A DNA stretch of 64,000 nt, taken from NCBI GenBank assembly GCA_964532465.1, contig CAZHHX010000011.1, positions 1 to 64,000 of the forward strand. The letters run 5' to 3'. A model generated the notes under the pieces. That model saw only the letters and a list, made by a program, of their open reading frames with translations, was not told the DNA's origin and did not search any database. This stretch comes from JAPLKB01 sp964532465. GTDB lineage: Bacteria > Desulfobacterota > Syntrophorhabdia > Syntrophorhabdales > Syntrophorhabdaceae. The position numbers were made by a program, and so were the translations under genes. Shown one piece after another: positions 1 to 8,439 of the stretch (position 1 is its first letter; each line of letters begins with the position of its first letter).

Positions 1-40
1 ATGTGATTACAAAAGGTTGCCAAAACATAAGGTTAAAAAC

Positions 41-592
41 TCAGGAAACTCCAGTTATTACATTAACCTCAGATGGAACGCCATCAGGAAAGGTTACAGT
101 GCCGCTCTTTTCTTTTACAACATGATAGTTTGTTATAATGTAACCGCTTTCATCAATCACAAAGCCGGAACCCTGGGCATTGCCGAACCGGACAGTTACA
201 ACTGCCGGTTTTATGCTTTTAATGATTTTGGATATATTTGCTTCATGGGATTTAAACAGACTTTCCCTGAAAAAAAATGCTACGGCAAGGAGAATGAAAA
301 GCATTACTGAAATTCCGGCCCAAAGCCCTATTGATGGCTTTGTTTCCAATGATTCATTTTTTTTGTTAGGAGGGACAGTCTGTTGTCTTTCAATTATTTT
401 TTCATGAGAAGATGATAAATAGTTTCTTAAACCTTCATAGGCAAGATTTATTTCCTTTAATCTTTCCCAATTTCCATTCTGCAATTCAGGATTCTTGATA
501 AGATCTTTATAAGCCTTCTCAACTTCTTTTTCTGTTGAACCTGCTTGAATTCCAAGAATATTATAATATTTCAGCAATAAATCATCCATCAT
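41..592 (-). pseudogene. J-like domain / membrane / truncated HtrA-type serine protease
   Basis: The 183-residue product has a J-domain-like N-terminus (about residues 6-58, beginning YYNILGI but without the HPD motif), a linker, one membrane segment (about 88-109) and the start of a trypsin-fold protease of the HtrA/Deg type. GSGFVIDESGYIITNYHVV (141-159) carries the catalytic His at 157. The frame stops at 41-43, before the regions that would hold the catalytic Asp and Ser, and none of the three minus-strand frames in the remaining 40 bases continues a protease. As it stands it cannot be an active protease. It may be a broken gene, or a frameshift may lie at the stop with the rest outside the window. 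Domain reading is confident; the pseudogene call is moderate because the left edge hides what follows. Confidence 0.6.
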
Positions 593-958
593 GATCCATC
601 CTTAATTATTGTATTGTATTTTATTTTATCCTATGTAGAATTTTTGTCAAATTATTTATTCAACAAAAATAACAATTTCTTCTCCGTCTGATTATGAATC
701 TGCAAACTATAGTAAAATAAGAAAACAACACAGATATTAGCTGCCATAATATAATATATAAAAAGAGTGTTGATATGACCACTGACAGGCTTACGCTTTA
801 CGCCGGGTAAAACCTGATAAAGGCCGATGAGCCCTGGTGGTGAAGAGGTGAAGCATGGAGAATGCAATATCCTTGCTGCCGGCATTTTCCCGGCAGCAGA
901 TTGTTGAACTCAAAATATTGGATTTAAATAAGATCATAACCAACAGTGAAAAAATACT
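593..958. other. Non-coding stretch with a hairpin
   Basis: No convincing gene is seen in these 366 bases. The clearest structure is the inverted repeat TGCTGCCGG (874-882) / CCGGCAGCA (890-898), just downstream of the exbD stop on the minus strand. It could act as a transcript end or stabiliser, but there is no run of U after it on the minus strand, so it is not a classical intrinsic terminator. Confidence 0.4.
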
Positions 959-1369
959 TCAATGGCTCTCCGGCCTTACCGCGACCGCTATCTTTGTGAC
1001 ATTGCTCTTGCGTGCGGCATCCATAGCCGCTATAACACGGCCGTGTTCAACAGCCTTATCGGCGTTTATTACAACCGATATTTCTGCGGTACGATTTCCC
1101 ATTGCAGCAAGACGTGATTGTATCTCTGTCGGAGAGCTTATTTCATCCTTGTCAAAATACAGCTTGCCTTCTTTCGTGAGCGTCAACGTGACAATCTGTT
1201 TTATGTCATCTCTGGCGGTTGTGGCATGAGGCAGGTTAACCTGGAGCCCCCGTTGCATGGTCATGGTGAGAGTCGCTACCATAAAAAAAACTAAGAGAAA
1301 AAACATAGTATCGATCATGGGAATGATCTCTATGCGGGCTTTCTTTTTTGTTTTGCGGGGGAGCCTCAT
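959..1369 (-). CDS. exbD: ExbD/TolR-type energiser of TonB
   Basis: A 136-residue ExbD/TolR family protein: a short basic cytoplasmic N-terminus, one membrane segment (about 17-38, after the motif IEIIPMIDTMFFLLVFFMV, whose Asp at about residue 20 corresponds to the conserved proton-relay Asp of this family), and a periplasmic domain. With ExbB it forms the proton-driven motor that energises TonB. Its ATG overlaps the end of exbB by 4 bases, so the two are translationally coupled. It is the last gene of a minus-strand set that starts with the SUOX-like haem protein at 4029. ExbD rather than TolR is preferred because tonB lies next door. Confidence 0.92.
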   Translation of the reverse strand: MRLPRKTKKKARIEIIPMIDTMFFLLVFFMVATLTMTMQRGLQVNLPHATTARDDIKQIVTLTLTKEGKLYFDKDEISSPTEIQSRLAAMGNRTAEISVVINADKAVEHGRVIAAMDAARKSNVTKIAVAVRPESH

Positions 1370-1989
1370 TGCGCCTGCTTTTTCGAAGCGGCATTGAGAG
1401 CAAGCTCCAGTCTGGTGGCATAAGTTTCGATAACATCAGATTCCCGTTCGATCTTGTTGAGAAAGTAGTTGTATGGTATGAGAGTGACAGCGGCAACGGT
1501 GATGCCTGCTGCTGTGGCGATAAGCGCTTCAGCGACTCCTCCTGTTACCGCGTGGGGTTGCCCCAGGCCTGTTGTGGCCATAATATTGAAAGAGCCTATC
1601 ATTCCGATGATGGTGCCCAAAAGACCCAGAAGCGGTGAAAGGGTGATAATGGTATCGAGAGCTACTAACCCACGCTTCATCAGGGAAAGCTCGGCAATTC
1701 CTGCCGCCTCCATGGCGCCGGCAGGTTCAGATTGGTGTGTAATGCCCACCGACAAAATTCTCATTAGCGGCAACACCAGGGTTCCTGAAATACCGGCTGT
1801 CTCATCTATTATGCTGTGTGCTTCATCTATGCGGCCTTTGCGAACGAGACCGATTACTTCTTCAGCCCTGTGAGCAGCACTAATGCGTTTGAAAAATATG
1901 AATCTATCAATGATGATTGTTACGGCCACAACCGAACAGACAGCAAGCGGGATCATCATCCACCCGCCTTTGACAAGCATGTACCACAC
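1366..1989 (-). CDS. exbB: ExbB/TolQ-type proton channel of the TonB motor
   Basis: A 207-residue MotA/TolQ/ExbB family protein with three predicted membrane segments (about 10-30, 110-135 and 155-178) and the typical conserved run GLLGTIIGMIGSF before the second segment. ExbB and ExbD form the inner-membrane channel whose proton flux drives TonB. It lies between tonB (144 bases upstream) and exbD (4-base overlap downstream). A dedicated TonB-ExbB-ExbD set inside an island carrying a TonB-dependent receptor (21149-23290) suggests the motor serves that receptor. Confidence 0.92.
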   Translation of the reverse strand: MWYMLVKGGWMMIPLAVCSVVAVTIIIDRFIFFKRISAAHRAEEVIGLVRKGRIDEAHSIIDETAGISGTLVLPLMRILSVGITHQSEPAGAMEAAGIAELSLMKRGLVALDTIITLSPLLGLLGTIIGMIGSFNIMATTGLGQPHAVTGGVAEALIATAAGITVAAVTLIPYNYFLNKIERESDVIETYATRLELALNAASKKQAQ

Positions 1990-2133
1990 TGTATTCTCCT
2001 TCCCCGGCCCCTTTATTAAGGAGCCTGTTAATATTAATCTGTTAAATACCGCAGCCGGACAATCTCAGAACAGGCAAAACCATTGTACTTTGATGTTGCT
2101 TTCTGTAATTGTTATTCCGGCTGTGTCATGATT

Positions 2134-2934
2134 TTAATCGTCGAGGCTGAAAGTAACGGGCCACATAGCCAGCACAGCAAAGGACACACCATTTTTCCGC
2201 GCTGGGAGGAATTTCGATCTTCGGGCTGCGTCTATAACAGCAGAAGCAAAGATCTGATCGGTAGCTTCTTTTACTTCAGTCTTAATAAGGTTTCCTTTTT
2301 CATCTATAGTAAGTTTCAGGACGACTTTTCCTTTTTTTCTAAGCTTTAGAGCGGCGTAAGGATAAACGGGTTTCTCCTGGTAGACCCACTGAGGTCCGTC
2401 TCCAGCTCCGAAACGAGCTTCAACGGGGCCTGTGCCCCCTCCTCCGCCTCCAAGGCCTTGCCGGCCCAGCCCTGCACCTGATCCTCCTGGTTCTCCGGCA
2501 GACCCGGAGAGAGTTGCCCCTGTTCCTGTTGCGCCAACAATTGCCACACCGCCGGAGCCAGGTCCCACCTGGGCCACCTCTTTTTTTGAACCGATATCAG
2601 GAGAAACTACTTTCTGCACTTGTTCGGCAGTTTTTTTCCCTTCGGGTCGTGCTGGCGGCGGACTCTTAACTTTTTCTATCTTAGGCGGCTGAAAGGGTCG
2701 CAATACAGGGGGTTTAACGGGTTTTACCATTGGGACCGGTTCAGGTATGACGGAAATTTCAATTGCTCTGTTCTCATTACTATGGTAGCCGCTGAGTTTT
2801 GATATGGGAATAGATAAAATTGCCAGATGGATCGCCACTGCAACGAGGAGATACTTCCTCCATTGAGGATGATGTGCCAGAGAGGGTGTTAAAAAGTCCA
2901 GTTCTGATGAAACCATATCAGACATAGATCGCAT
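2134..2934 (-). CDS. tonB: TonB energy-transducing protein
   Basis: A 266-residue TonB: cytoplasmic N-terminus, one membrane anchor (about 27-47), a proline- and lysine-rich periplasmic stretch (about 65-110), a glycine-rich low-complexity linker (about 122-168) and a C-terminal TonB domain beginning near PVYPYAALKLRKKGKVVLKL. This domain contacts the TonB box of outer-membrane receptors. The glycine-rich spacer is longer and simpler than in enterobacterial TonB. Start: ATG at 2934 is used; an in-frame ATG at 2925 is possible, and neither has a strong ribosome-binding site. It follows the SUOX-like gene by 63 bases on the same strand and precedes exbB-exbD. Confidence 0.9.
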   Translation of the reverse strand: MRSMSDMVSSELDFLTPSLAHHPQWRKYLLVAVAIHLAILSIPISKLSGYHSNENRAIEISVIPEPVPMVKPVKPPVLRPFQPPKIEKVKSPPPARPEGKKTAEQVQKVVSPDIGSKKEVAQVGPGSGGVAIVGATGTGATLSGSAGEPGGSGAGLGRQGLGGGGGGTGPVEARFGAGDGPQWVYQEKPVYPYAALKLRKKGKVVLKLTIDEKGNLIKTEVKEATDQIFASAVIDAARRSKFLPARKNGVSFAVLAMWPVTFSLDD

Positions 2935-2997
2935 CCCGGTATTTTTCTGTAAAGATGCTTTGGCAGAGATTGTAATAAAAACCTGTATTCACTGCCT

Positions 2998-4029
2998 TTA
3001 TTTCCCTTTCCCTTTTTTTACATTATCCATAGAAATGATCTCTATTTTATTTACTGCTTTCACATCCCTGTCGGCTGCCAGGTCATCAGGGGGAAGCAGG
3101 AGGAATTTACCATTGTCTTTCAACGGTTTCTGGCTGATTTTGTCTGCCATAATAATTCTTTCGCCGCCTGGCGCAAAAAATACCTCTCCATATGAAAAAG
3201 TTGCCTGGTAGCCATCCGGAGAGGAAATAAGAAATACGGTATCTGTTTCTGGACCAACATCTGCTTTCTTGAGCAGTTCGCGGAGGCTGACACCGGTAAA
3301 CTGTTTCAATCCGTGATATCCTCTTCCGTCGCCCACTTCTTTTGCGAGTATCTCGATATGAGGGTAAGCGCTCAAATCTGTAATTTCCAGGGATTTGCCT
3401 TTAGTATTAACAATAGTGAAACCTGGCGAAAAAAGTGTCTCCATTTTTTTCTTTGGTTTGTCTTTTTTCAGATCGACAACCTCAATTTGTGAAATATCAT
3501 CAATGCTCCGGTCGGTGAAAAAGTCATTTGCCACAACCAGCTTCGGGAAACCTATTTTTCGTTTGAGCTTGTTAAGCGCGGATTCATAGAAGCTTGACTG
3601 ATGACATTCTCCGCAATTAGTGTGATGAGGCATAACAGGGGTTGCCGAGACTGCAACAATGATATCGGAAGGGTTTTTATAGAAAACCTCACCCCAGGAA
3701 AGGGTAACGGCCTTACCTGTTCTGTCCCTGACTACGATGGCAAGATCTAAAGGTTTTTTGAAGAGTGCTCCCGTCTTTTCGATGTATGCCATTTCAAGAA
3801 GTGTTTTCAGGGGGACGCCGCTGTATGTAAATACGCCGTTGTAATTCTTGTCGCGAGTGATCTCGGCAAGCCTTACTGTAACGGATTGAAATCTGGCGAG
3901 GTCATCGGCGCTGAAACTAAGCGGCTGTTTGACTGCGCCGCTAATGGTCAGAACAACAGAAGGAGAAGCTGTAGCAACAATGGCCCAGATGGCGCAGAAA
4001 CAGATAATCAGAAGAAACATTTTTTTCAT
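2998..4029 (-). CDS. Periplasmic protein with two SUOX-like modules and one haem-c motif
   Basis: 343 residues: signal peptide (1-22), then two copies of a module resembling the oxidoreductase molybdopterin-binding (sulfite-oxidase-like) fold, about residues 25-195 and 205-335. Each has the hallmark order ITRD...GVFTYSGVPLKTLLEMA, then SWGEVF or SYGEVF, then IEVVDL or IEIISM. The molybdenum-ligating Cys of true sulfite oxidases is not present at the expected place, so molybdopterin binding is doubtful. A haem-c attachment motif CGECH lies at 139-143 between the modules. ATG 4029 has a good ribosome-binding site (AAGGAGAA). It is the first gene of the tonB-exbB-exbD set, and a paralogue with the same layout is at 13972-15723. 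Function unknown; a periplasmic ligand or redox role next to TonB-driven uptake is inferred. Confidence 0.72.
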   Translation of the reverse strand: MKKMFLLIICFCAIWAIVATASPSVVLTISGAVKQPLSFSADDLARFQSVTVRLAEITRDKNYNGVFTYSGVPLKTLLEMAYIEKTGALFKKPLDLAIVVRDRTGKAVTLSWGEVFYKNPSDIIVAVSATPVMPHHTNCGECHQSSFYESALNKLKRKIGFPKLVVANDFFTDRSIDDISQIEVVDLKKDKPKKKMETLFSPGFTIVNTKGKSLEITDLSAYPHIEILAKEVGDGRGYHGLKQFTGVSLRELLKKADVGPETDTVFLISSPDGYQATFSYGEVFFAPGGERIIMADKISQKPLKDNGKFLLLPPDDLAADRDVKAVNKIEIISMDNVKKGKGK

Positions 4030-4546
4030 AGTCGAGTATTCTCCTTAATATATTTCATTATGTCCTAATAGATACTTTGGAAATATTAAGGTAGCATTTA
4101 AATAAGTATTTAAGTACAATAAATAACCTTAATAATACATAAATAACTATTAGGTCTTATAACTAACAATATATACCTCATTTAAAGCTTCTATGCAAGA
4201 CTATCTTAAAATCAAATAATGCCACAATAAGATGTGTGTATGTCTTGCAATATACTTATATTATATAACTATTATACTATTTAATTAATTAAATGAGAGA
4301 AAAAAGGATATAATGAAGTATGTGCTTATTTTAATGTATTTATCATTAATGTATTAATTGGTTATTTAATGTAATAAATGTAAATAAATAACCATTATAA
4401 GAATTGATTTATCCATTATCAGATGCTATATTTACAGGTTGCGCGCACAGTTACTGGAGTAGGCAAAGCTTTTCGAGGTACGAAATCTTTGGATAAAGCC
4501 ATAGGGTACCGGCATGGCGTCGGGTTTGAAGGATTGGGGTCTTTGC
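4030..4546. promoter_or_regulatory. AT-rich divergent intergenic region
   Basis: About 500 bases separate the minus-strand SUOX-like/tonB operon from the plus-strand importer. The stretch 4080-4410 is extremely AT-rich, with many short repeats of AATAAC/TTATTT type and no gene. ACTATTAG at 4146-4153 recurs at 10406-10413 and 11909-11916, in other AT-rich intergenic stretches of this island. Promoters for both directions must lie here, but no single pair of -35/-10 boxes stands out. Confidence 0.4.
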
Positions 4547-5578
4547 ATGAAGTTAAGAACAATTTTGATATTATCGGTTGTTGCTGGATGTCTCGCACTG
4601 CTTTCTGTGTTCCCCGGCATAATACACCCGAAAACAGGGAAGGGGACCGTAGAGGTAACGGATCAAATGGGACGACGCATAGTCGTTCCTAAGAGCGTGA
4701 CCAGGATCGCGGCCTTCCATCATATGGGGAGCAAGATCGTCTATGCACTTGGCGCCAAGAACATGCTCGTCGGTCAGGCATTCTTTCGTAATGAAGGAGA
4801 GGCAATAGCACGCATGGATCCTGCCTTCGCCGGAAAGCCTCAATTGTTGCAGGGCCACACAGTGAACAATGAGGCAATACTTGCCCTTAAACCTGATTTG
4901 GCTATTGTCTATGCGTCTTTCGATGCCTCCGAGGTCAAACGTCTGGAAAATGCCGGTATCATAGTCGTTGCTATAAAAGGCGAGACCTTCACGGAAAGTT
5001 TTGAAAGCGTTAGGCTCGTGGGAAGAATTCTCGGCCGCGAAAAGGAGGCAGAGGACTATATTGCGGCCAGTGAGCGGCTCCTCAATCTGACGAAGATGAG
5101 GCTTGAGCGTATTCCTGCTGAAAAGAAACTGAAGGTCATGTTTTCCGGTCCCAGGAACATGTATACTGTTGCAACAGGCGAGATGCTCCAATCGAGGGTG
5201 CTTGAAGCAGCCGGAGCGTACAATGTGGCTCAGGGTCTGAAAGGTTTCTGGGCTGCTGTATCTCCTGAACAGATTGTTGCCTGGAATCCGGATGTGATTT
5301 TTCTGGGTTCCGGTCTTGATAGCTACGGAGTAACGGAAATGTTTTCCAATGCTCAGTTGCAGGGTATTAAAGCTGTGCAGAGCAAACGCATACATGTTTT
5401 TCCATCGAACGTAGGCTGGTGGGATTACCCCGCGCCTCATTGTGTGCTTGGTACTGTATGGGCGGCAAAAACACTTTACCCTGAGCAATTTGCCGACATA
5501 GACATAAAAGATACTGCCGACGAATTCTACAAGAAATACATGAGTTATACCTTTACATCCATGGGAGGAAAGCTATAG
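4547..5578 (+). CDS. FecB/BtuF-type periplasmic binding protein (importer 1)
   Basis: 343 residues from ATG 4547 (MKLRTILILS), chosen because it begins a clean signal peptide; an upstream ATG at 4514 would add 11 residues in front of it. The mature part is a class III periplasmic binding protein (iron-siderophore, haem and cobalamin type): the first lobe starts at VTDQMGRRIVVPKSVTRIAA, followed by NEAILALKPDLAIV and the second-lobe run SPEQIVAWNPDVIFLGSG. It delivers a ligand to the permease 30 bases downstream. Ligand unknown: the family takes ferric siderophores, haem, corrinoids and some metal complexes. It has no lipobox, so it is probably soluble. It is first in the operon 4547-9575. Confidence 0.85.
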   Translation: MKLRTILILSVVAGCLALLSVFPGIIHPKTGKGTVEVTDQMGRRIVVPKSVTRIAAFHHMGSKIVYALGAKNMLVGQAFFRNEGEAIARMDPAFAGKPQLLQGHTVNNEAILALKPDLAIVYASFDASEVKRLENAGIIVVAIKGETFTESFESVRLVGRILGREKEAEDYIAASERLLNLTKMRLERIPAEKKLKVMFSGPRNMYTVATGEMLQSRVLEAAGAYNVAQGLKGFWAAVSPEQIVAWNPDVIFLGSGLDSYGVTEMFSNAQLQGIKAVQSKRIHVFPSNVGWWDYPAPHCVLGTVWAAKTLYPEQFADIDIKDTADEFYKKYMSYTFTSMGGKL

Positions 5579-5608
5579 ACCCTCTTTGTTTATGGTCCCG
5601 ATGCGGAT

Positions 5609-6646
5609 ATGGATGCAATGAAAAGCCTTAAGAAACATCTCCCTTGGATTATCTTTGTAGCTGCCCTCTTTTGGTCTCTTAGTTTGGGCCGTTATGCCAT
5701 GGGTCCCATTGAAGTCATGAAGCTTCTTGCTGCCCGAATGGGACTGGAACACTTTGTCGGGTATCAGTCACCGGAGATGCAGCTTGTATTCTTCAATATC
5801 CGTCTTCCGAGAATCCTCATGAGTATTGCTGTCGGAAGCGGTATCTCGTTGGCAGGCGTCGTCTTTCAGGCCCTTTTCCGTAATCCCCTTGCAGCGCCGG
5901 ACATTTTAGGGGTTACAGCAGGAGGCTGTTTTGGAGCAGCCCTATCAATCATGCTTTTTACACACCTTGCGCTGGGTGTACAAAGTTCGGCTTTTATTTT
6001 TGCCATATCGGCTGTTTCTATCGCTTATGTTATCGCAAGCCGTAGTTGGGATAAATCATCTTCAGTGCTTGTCATATCAGGGGTAGTGGTATCGGCTGTT
6101 TTTCAGGCAGGGCTTTCCATGCTCATGTACTTTGCCGAGCCATATGATCAATTAGCAAAAATAGTCTTCTGGACTATGGGCAGCTTCCATATTGTCTCAT
6201 GGGCGCAGGTCAAGACCACGCTCCCCCTGGTTGCAGCCGGGTCGTGCCTGCTTACGGTGTTCGGCTGGCGACTCAACATAATGACTCAGAACGAGGAAGA
6301 CGCTTTGTCGCTCGGTGTGGATGTCTATAAATGGCGACTCTTTTATGTTGTCGTCAGCACCATCATGGTTGCCTCTTCCGTAGCGGCTGTGGGCTCTATC
6401 AGTTGGGTAGGACTTATCATTCCTCATATAGCCCGTTATCTTGTCGGCGCCGATCATAAAAGACTGGTCCCGGCTACAGCAGTCCTTGGAGGAACTTTTC
6501 TTCTTATTATGGATACTATTTCTCGTACGATTTCTGCCTCAGAAATCCCCATTAGTATCGTAACATCAATATTCGGAGCGCCTTTTCTGGGCTACCTGCT
6601 TATGAGTAAAAAAGGAGGATTAAACGCCGGTGAGCGTGCAAGTTGA
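5609..6646 (+). CDS. FecCD/BtuC-family ABC permease (importer 1)
   Basis: A 345-residue polytopic membrane protein (about 9-10 segments) of the FecCD/BtuC family. Family signatures include IRLPRILMSIAVGSGISLAG, VFQALFRNPLAAPDILGV, GSISWVGLIIPHIARYLVGA and the C-terminal SEIPISIVTSIFGAPFLGYL. It forms the inner-membrane pore for the ligand captured by the preceding binding protein. In-frame ATGs at 5609 and 5618 are both possible and neither has a strong ribosome-binding site. Its end overlaps the start of the ATPase gene by 17 bases. Confidence 0.9.
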   Translation: MDAMKSLKKHLPWIIFVAALFWSLSLGRYAMGPIEVMKLLAARMGLEHFVGYQSPEMQLVFFNIRLPRILMSIAVGSGISLAGVVFQALFRNPLAAPDILGVTAGGCFGAALSIMLFTHLALGVQSSAFIFAISAVSIAYVIASRSWDKSSSVLVISGVVVSAVFQAGLSMLMYFAEPYDQLAKIVFWTMGSFHIVSWAQVKTTLPLVAAGSCLLTVFGWRLNIMTQNEEDALSLGVDVYKWRLFYVVVSTIMVASSVAAVGSISWVGLIIPHIARYLVGADHKRLVPATAVLGGTFLLIMDTISRTISASEIPISIVTSIFGAPFLGYLLMSKKGGLNAGERAS

Positions 6647-7415
6647 AAAACTGACAGCAGGCTACGGGGAAGAGCCGGTGCTCATGGATATCGCTTTGGC
6701 GGTCCGGGAGGGGTGTCTTTGCGGGCTTATCGGACGGAACGGATCGGGTAAGACTACTCTTATGCGTTGCATTAATGCCATTCTCAAGCCTCTTCAAGGC
6801 AGAGTTATTGTTTCAGGCAAAGAGATCAACAAACTCAGTAGGGACAAAGTTGCCCGCTTGATAAGCGTTGTGCCTCAGGGAAGTTATTCTCCATTCCCTT
6901 TTTCCTCACTTGAGATGATCCTTATGGGCGGAACATCACGCCTGTGTTCATGGCAGTCACCGGGAGATAATGAGAAGGACAGTGCATGGAAGGTCTGTGA
7001 AGATGTGGGGATCACGGCATTTGCTTATACCCCATTTAACCATCTTTCCGGAGGACAGAAACAACTCGTGATGCTTGCCAGAGCCCTTTATCAGGATGCA
7101 CCGATAATGCTACTTGATGAACCCAACTCGCATCTTGATTTCTGTAATCAGCACAGAATGATGGGCCTTGTCCATGAGATTGTAAAAAAAAAGAATAAAA
7201 CGGCTCTCATTACTCTTCACGATCCGAACCTGGCGCTCCACTATTGCGACGAGGTGGTTATGTTGAAAGAAGGACGTGTCGTAGTTTCAGGCATAACAGA
7301 AGATGTGATAAACGGCGAATATCTGGAAATGGCATTGGGAGAAAATGTCAAAAGGGACACCACAATGAGCGGGCTTACCGTTGTGGTTCCAAAAAATGTA
7401 CCCGCTCAGAGATAG
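6630..7415 (+). CDS. FecE/BtuD-type ABC ATPase (importer 1)
   Basis: A 261-residue ABC ATPase with Walker A GRNGSGKTT (about 37-45), Q-loop VVPQG, signature LSGGQKQ, Walker B IMLLDEPNSHLD and switch His in LITLHDPNLAL. The GTG at 6630 is preceded by AAAGGAGGA at 6611-6619, inside the end of the permease gene, which fixes the start. It powers importer 1. The order binding protein - permease - ATPase is the usual one for iron-complex and cobalamin-type importers. Confidence 0.92.
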   Translation: MSVQVEKLTAGYGEEPVLMDIALAVREGCLCGLIGRNGSGKTTLMRCINAILKPLQGRVIVSGKEINKLSRDKVARLISVVPQGSYSPFPFSSLEMILMGGTSRLCSWQSPGDNEKDSAWKVCEDVGITAFAYTPFNHLSGGQKQLVMLARALYQDAPIMLLDEPNSHLDFCNQHRMMGLVHEIVKKKNKTALITLHDPNLALHYCDEVVMLKEGRVVVSGITEDVINGEYLEMALGENVKRDTTMSGLTVVVPKNVPAQR

Positions 7416-7431
7416 ATCAGGAGGAAGGAAT

Positions 7432-8439
7432 ATGCGTTGCAACTATTGTGAATGGCGCTGTGAGCTTGGGAACAACAGGCTGGGCGTGTGCAAAATGTAT
7501 GTTGAGGATGATGACGGCATAAAGGAACGTTTCCCGAACAAATGGTGTACTTGCGGTATATCCAGAATAGAATCCATACCTTTCTACCATGCCTATCCGG
7601 GGAGCCGCAGCCTCACTGTGGGAACCAGCGGTTGTAATTTCAACTGTAAGTACTGCTCCAACGGATTCATTGCTAAAGAGGATCCTGAGCTTCTGCAAGA
7701 CAGAATGCTGGAATACTCCCCGAAGGAACTCATAGGAATGGCTAAAAAACTGGGATGTCACAATATTGTTTTTAACGTCAACGAGCCTACAGTTTCTCTT
7801 CCTACAATGATTGAGGTTGGAAAAGAAGCAAAGGCGCAGAGCATCCCTATGGGTTGCCTGACTAATGGATACACGACAGAAGAGGCCACGGAACTGCTAT
7901 GCTCTGTCTTCTCATTCTTCAATATCGGCCTGAAGGGACTTTCGGAACGGTTCAACAAAAATTATATCGGCATCCCTTCTGTAGAGCCTGTGCTCCGCAC
8001 AATTAAGAGGCTTGCCAAAACGGCCCATATAGAGATTGTAACACCGGTTATCCAATCAGCAAATGATGATGAGCTTGACGCCATATCGGATTTTATCGCC
8101 GGTATAGACTCCGAAATCCCCTGGCATGTTTTTCGGCTGCTCCCGGAGCACGATATGAAAGAGGCCGAGTATCCCAATATTGATATTATCAATAATGCAC
8201 TGAAAATTGCGCGGACCGAACTGGCCCATGTCTATTTCCATAACTTTGTCGGCTCCGATTGGGTCAATACTCTCTGTCCTGACTGCAAATCTGTTGTTAT
8301 TGAACGTTTCAGTCTCGGTTGCGGAGGAGACAAGCTTCATCGCTTCCTCTGTCACGATAAGCATTGCCCTGAATGCAGGCGCGAAATAAGACTCCTGGGA
8401 AAAAAGACGGAATGGAACAGTATGGAGGTGCAAGCATGA
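7432..8439 (+). CDS. Radical SAM protein with extra N- and C-terminal cysteine clusters
   Basis: 335 residues from ATG 7432, chosen for the AGGAGG 6 bases upstream. The radical SAM motif is C68-x3-C72-x2-C75 (SGCNFNCKYC), preceded by a cysteine cluster (C3, C6, C10, C20) and C39/C41, and followed near the C-terminus by CPDC, CGG and CHDKHCPEC. The layout resembles the pyruvate-formate-lyase-activase-like / AmmeMemoRadiSam branch of radical SAM enzymes, which have an N-terminal Cys-rich segment; the C-terminal cluster looks like an added zinc or Fe-S site. It is placed directly behind the importer ATPase and overlaps the next gene (ATGA), so it probably acts on the imported compound or matures a partner. 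Substrate unknown. Confidence 0.8.
   Translation: MRCNYCEWRCELGNNRLGVCKMYVEDDDGIKERFPNKWCTCGISRIESIPFYHAYPGSRSLTVGTSGCNFNCKYCSNGFIAKEDPELLQDRMLEYSPKELIGMAKKLGCHNIVFNVNEPTVSLPTMIEVGKEAKAQSIPMGCLTNGYTTEEATELLCSVFSFFNIGLKGLSERFNKNYIGIPSVEPVLRTIKRLAKTAHIEIVTPVIQSANDDELDAISDFIAGIDSEIPWHVFRLLPEHDMKEAEYPNIDIINNALKIARTELAHVYFHNFVGSDWVNTLCPDCKSVVIERFSLGCGGDKLHRFLCHDKHCPECRREIRLLGKKTEWNSMEVQA

Noticed and set aside
652..885. Minus-strand 77-codon frame downstream of exbD
   Set aside because: No ribosome-binding site, low-order composition and overlap with a hairpin; no family resemblance.
2134..2934. Several plus-strand frames opposite tonB with many Pro codons
   Set aside because: They are shadows of the Gly/Pro-rich tonB coding sequence.
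2998..4029. True molybdenum sulfite oxidase (YedY/SorA type)
   Set aside because: The Cys that ligates molybdenum is missing in both modules and the protein is duplicated with a haem-c motif in between.
4514..4546. Upstream start of the importer 1 binding protein
   Set aside because: It would place 11 residues before a clean signal peptide and has a poor ribosome-binding site.
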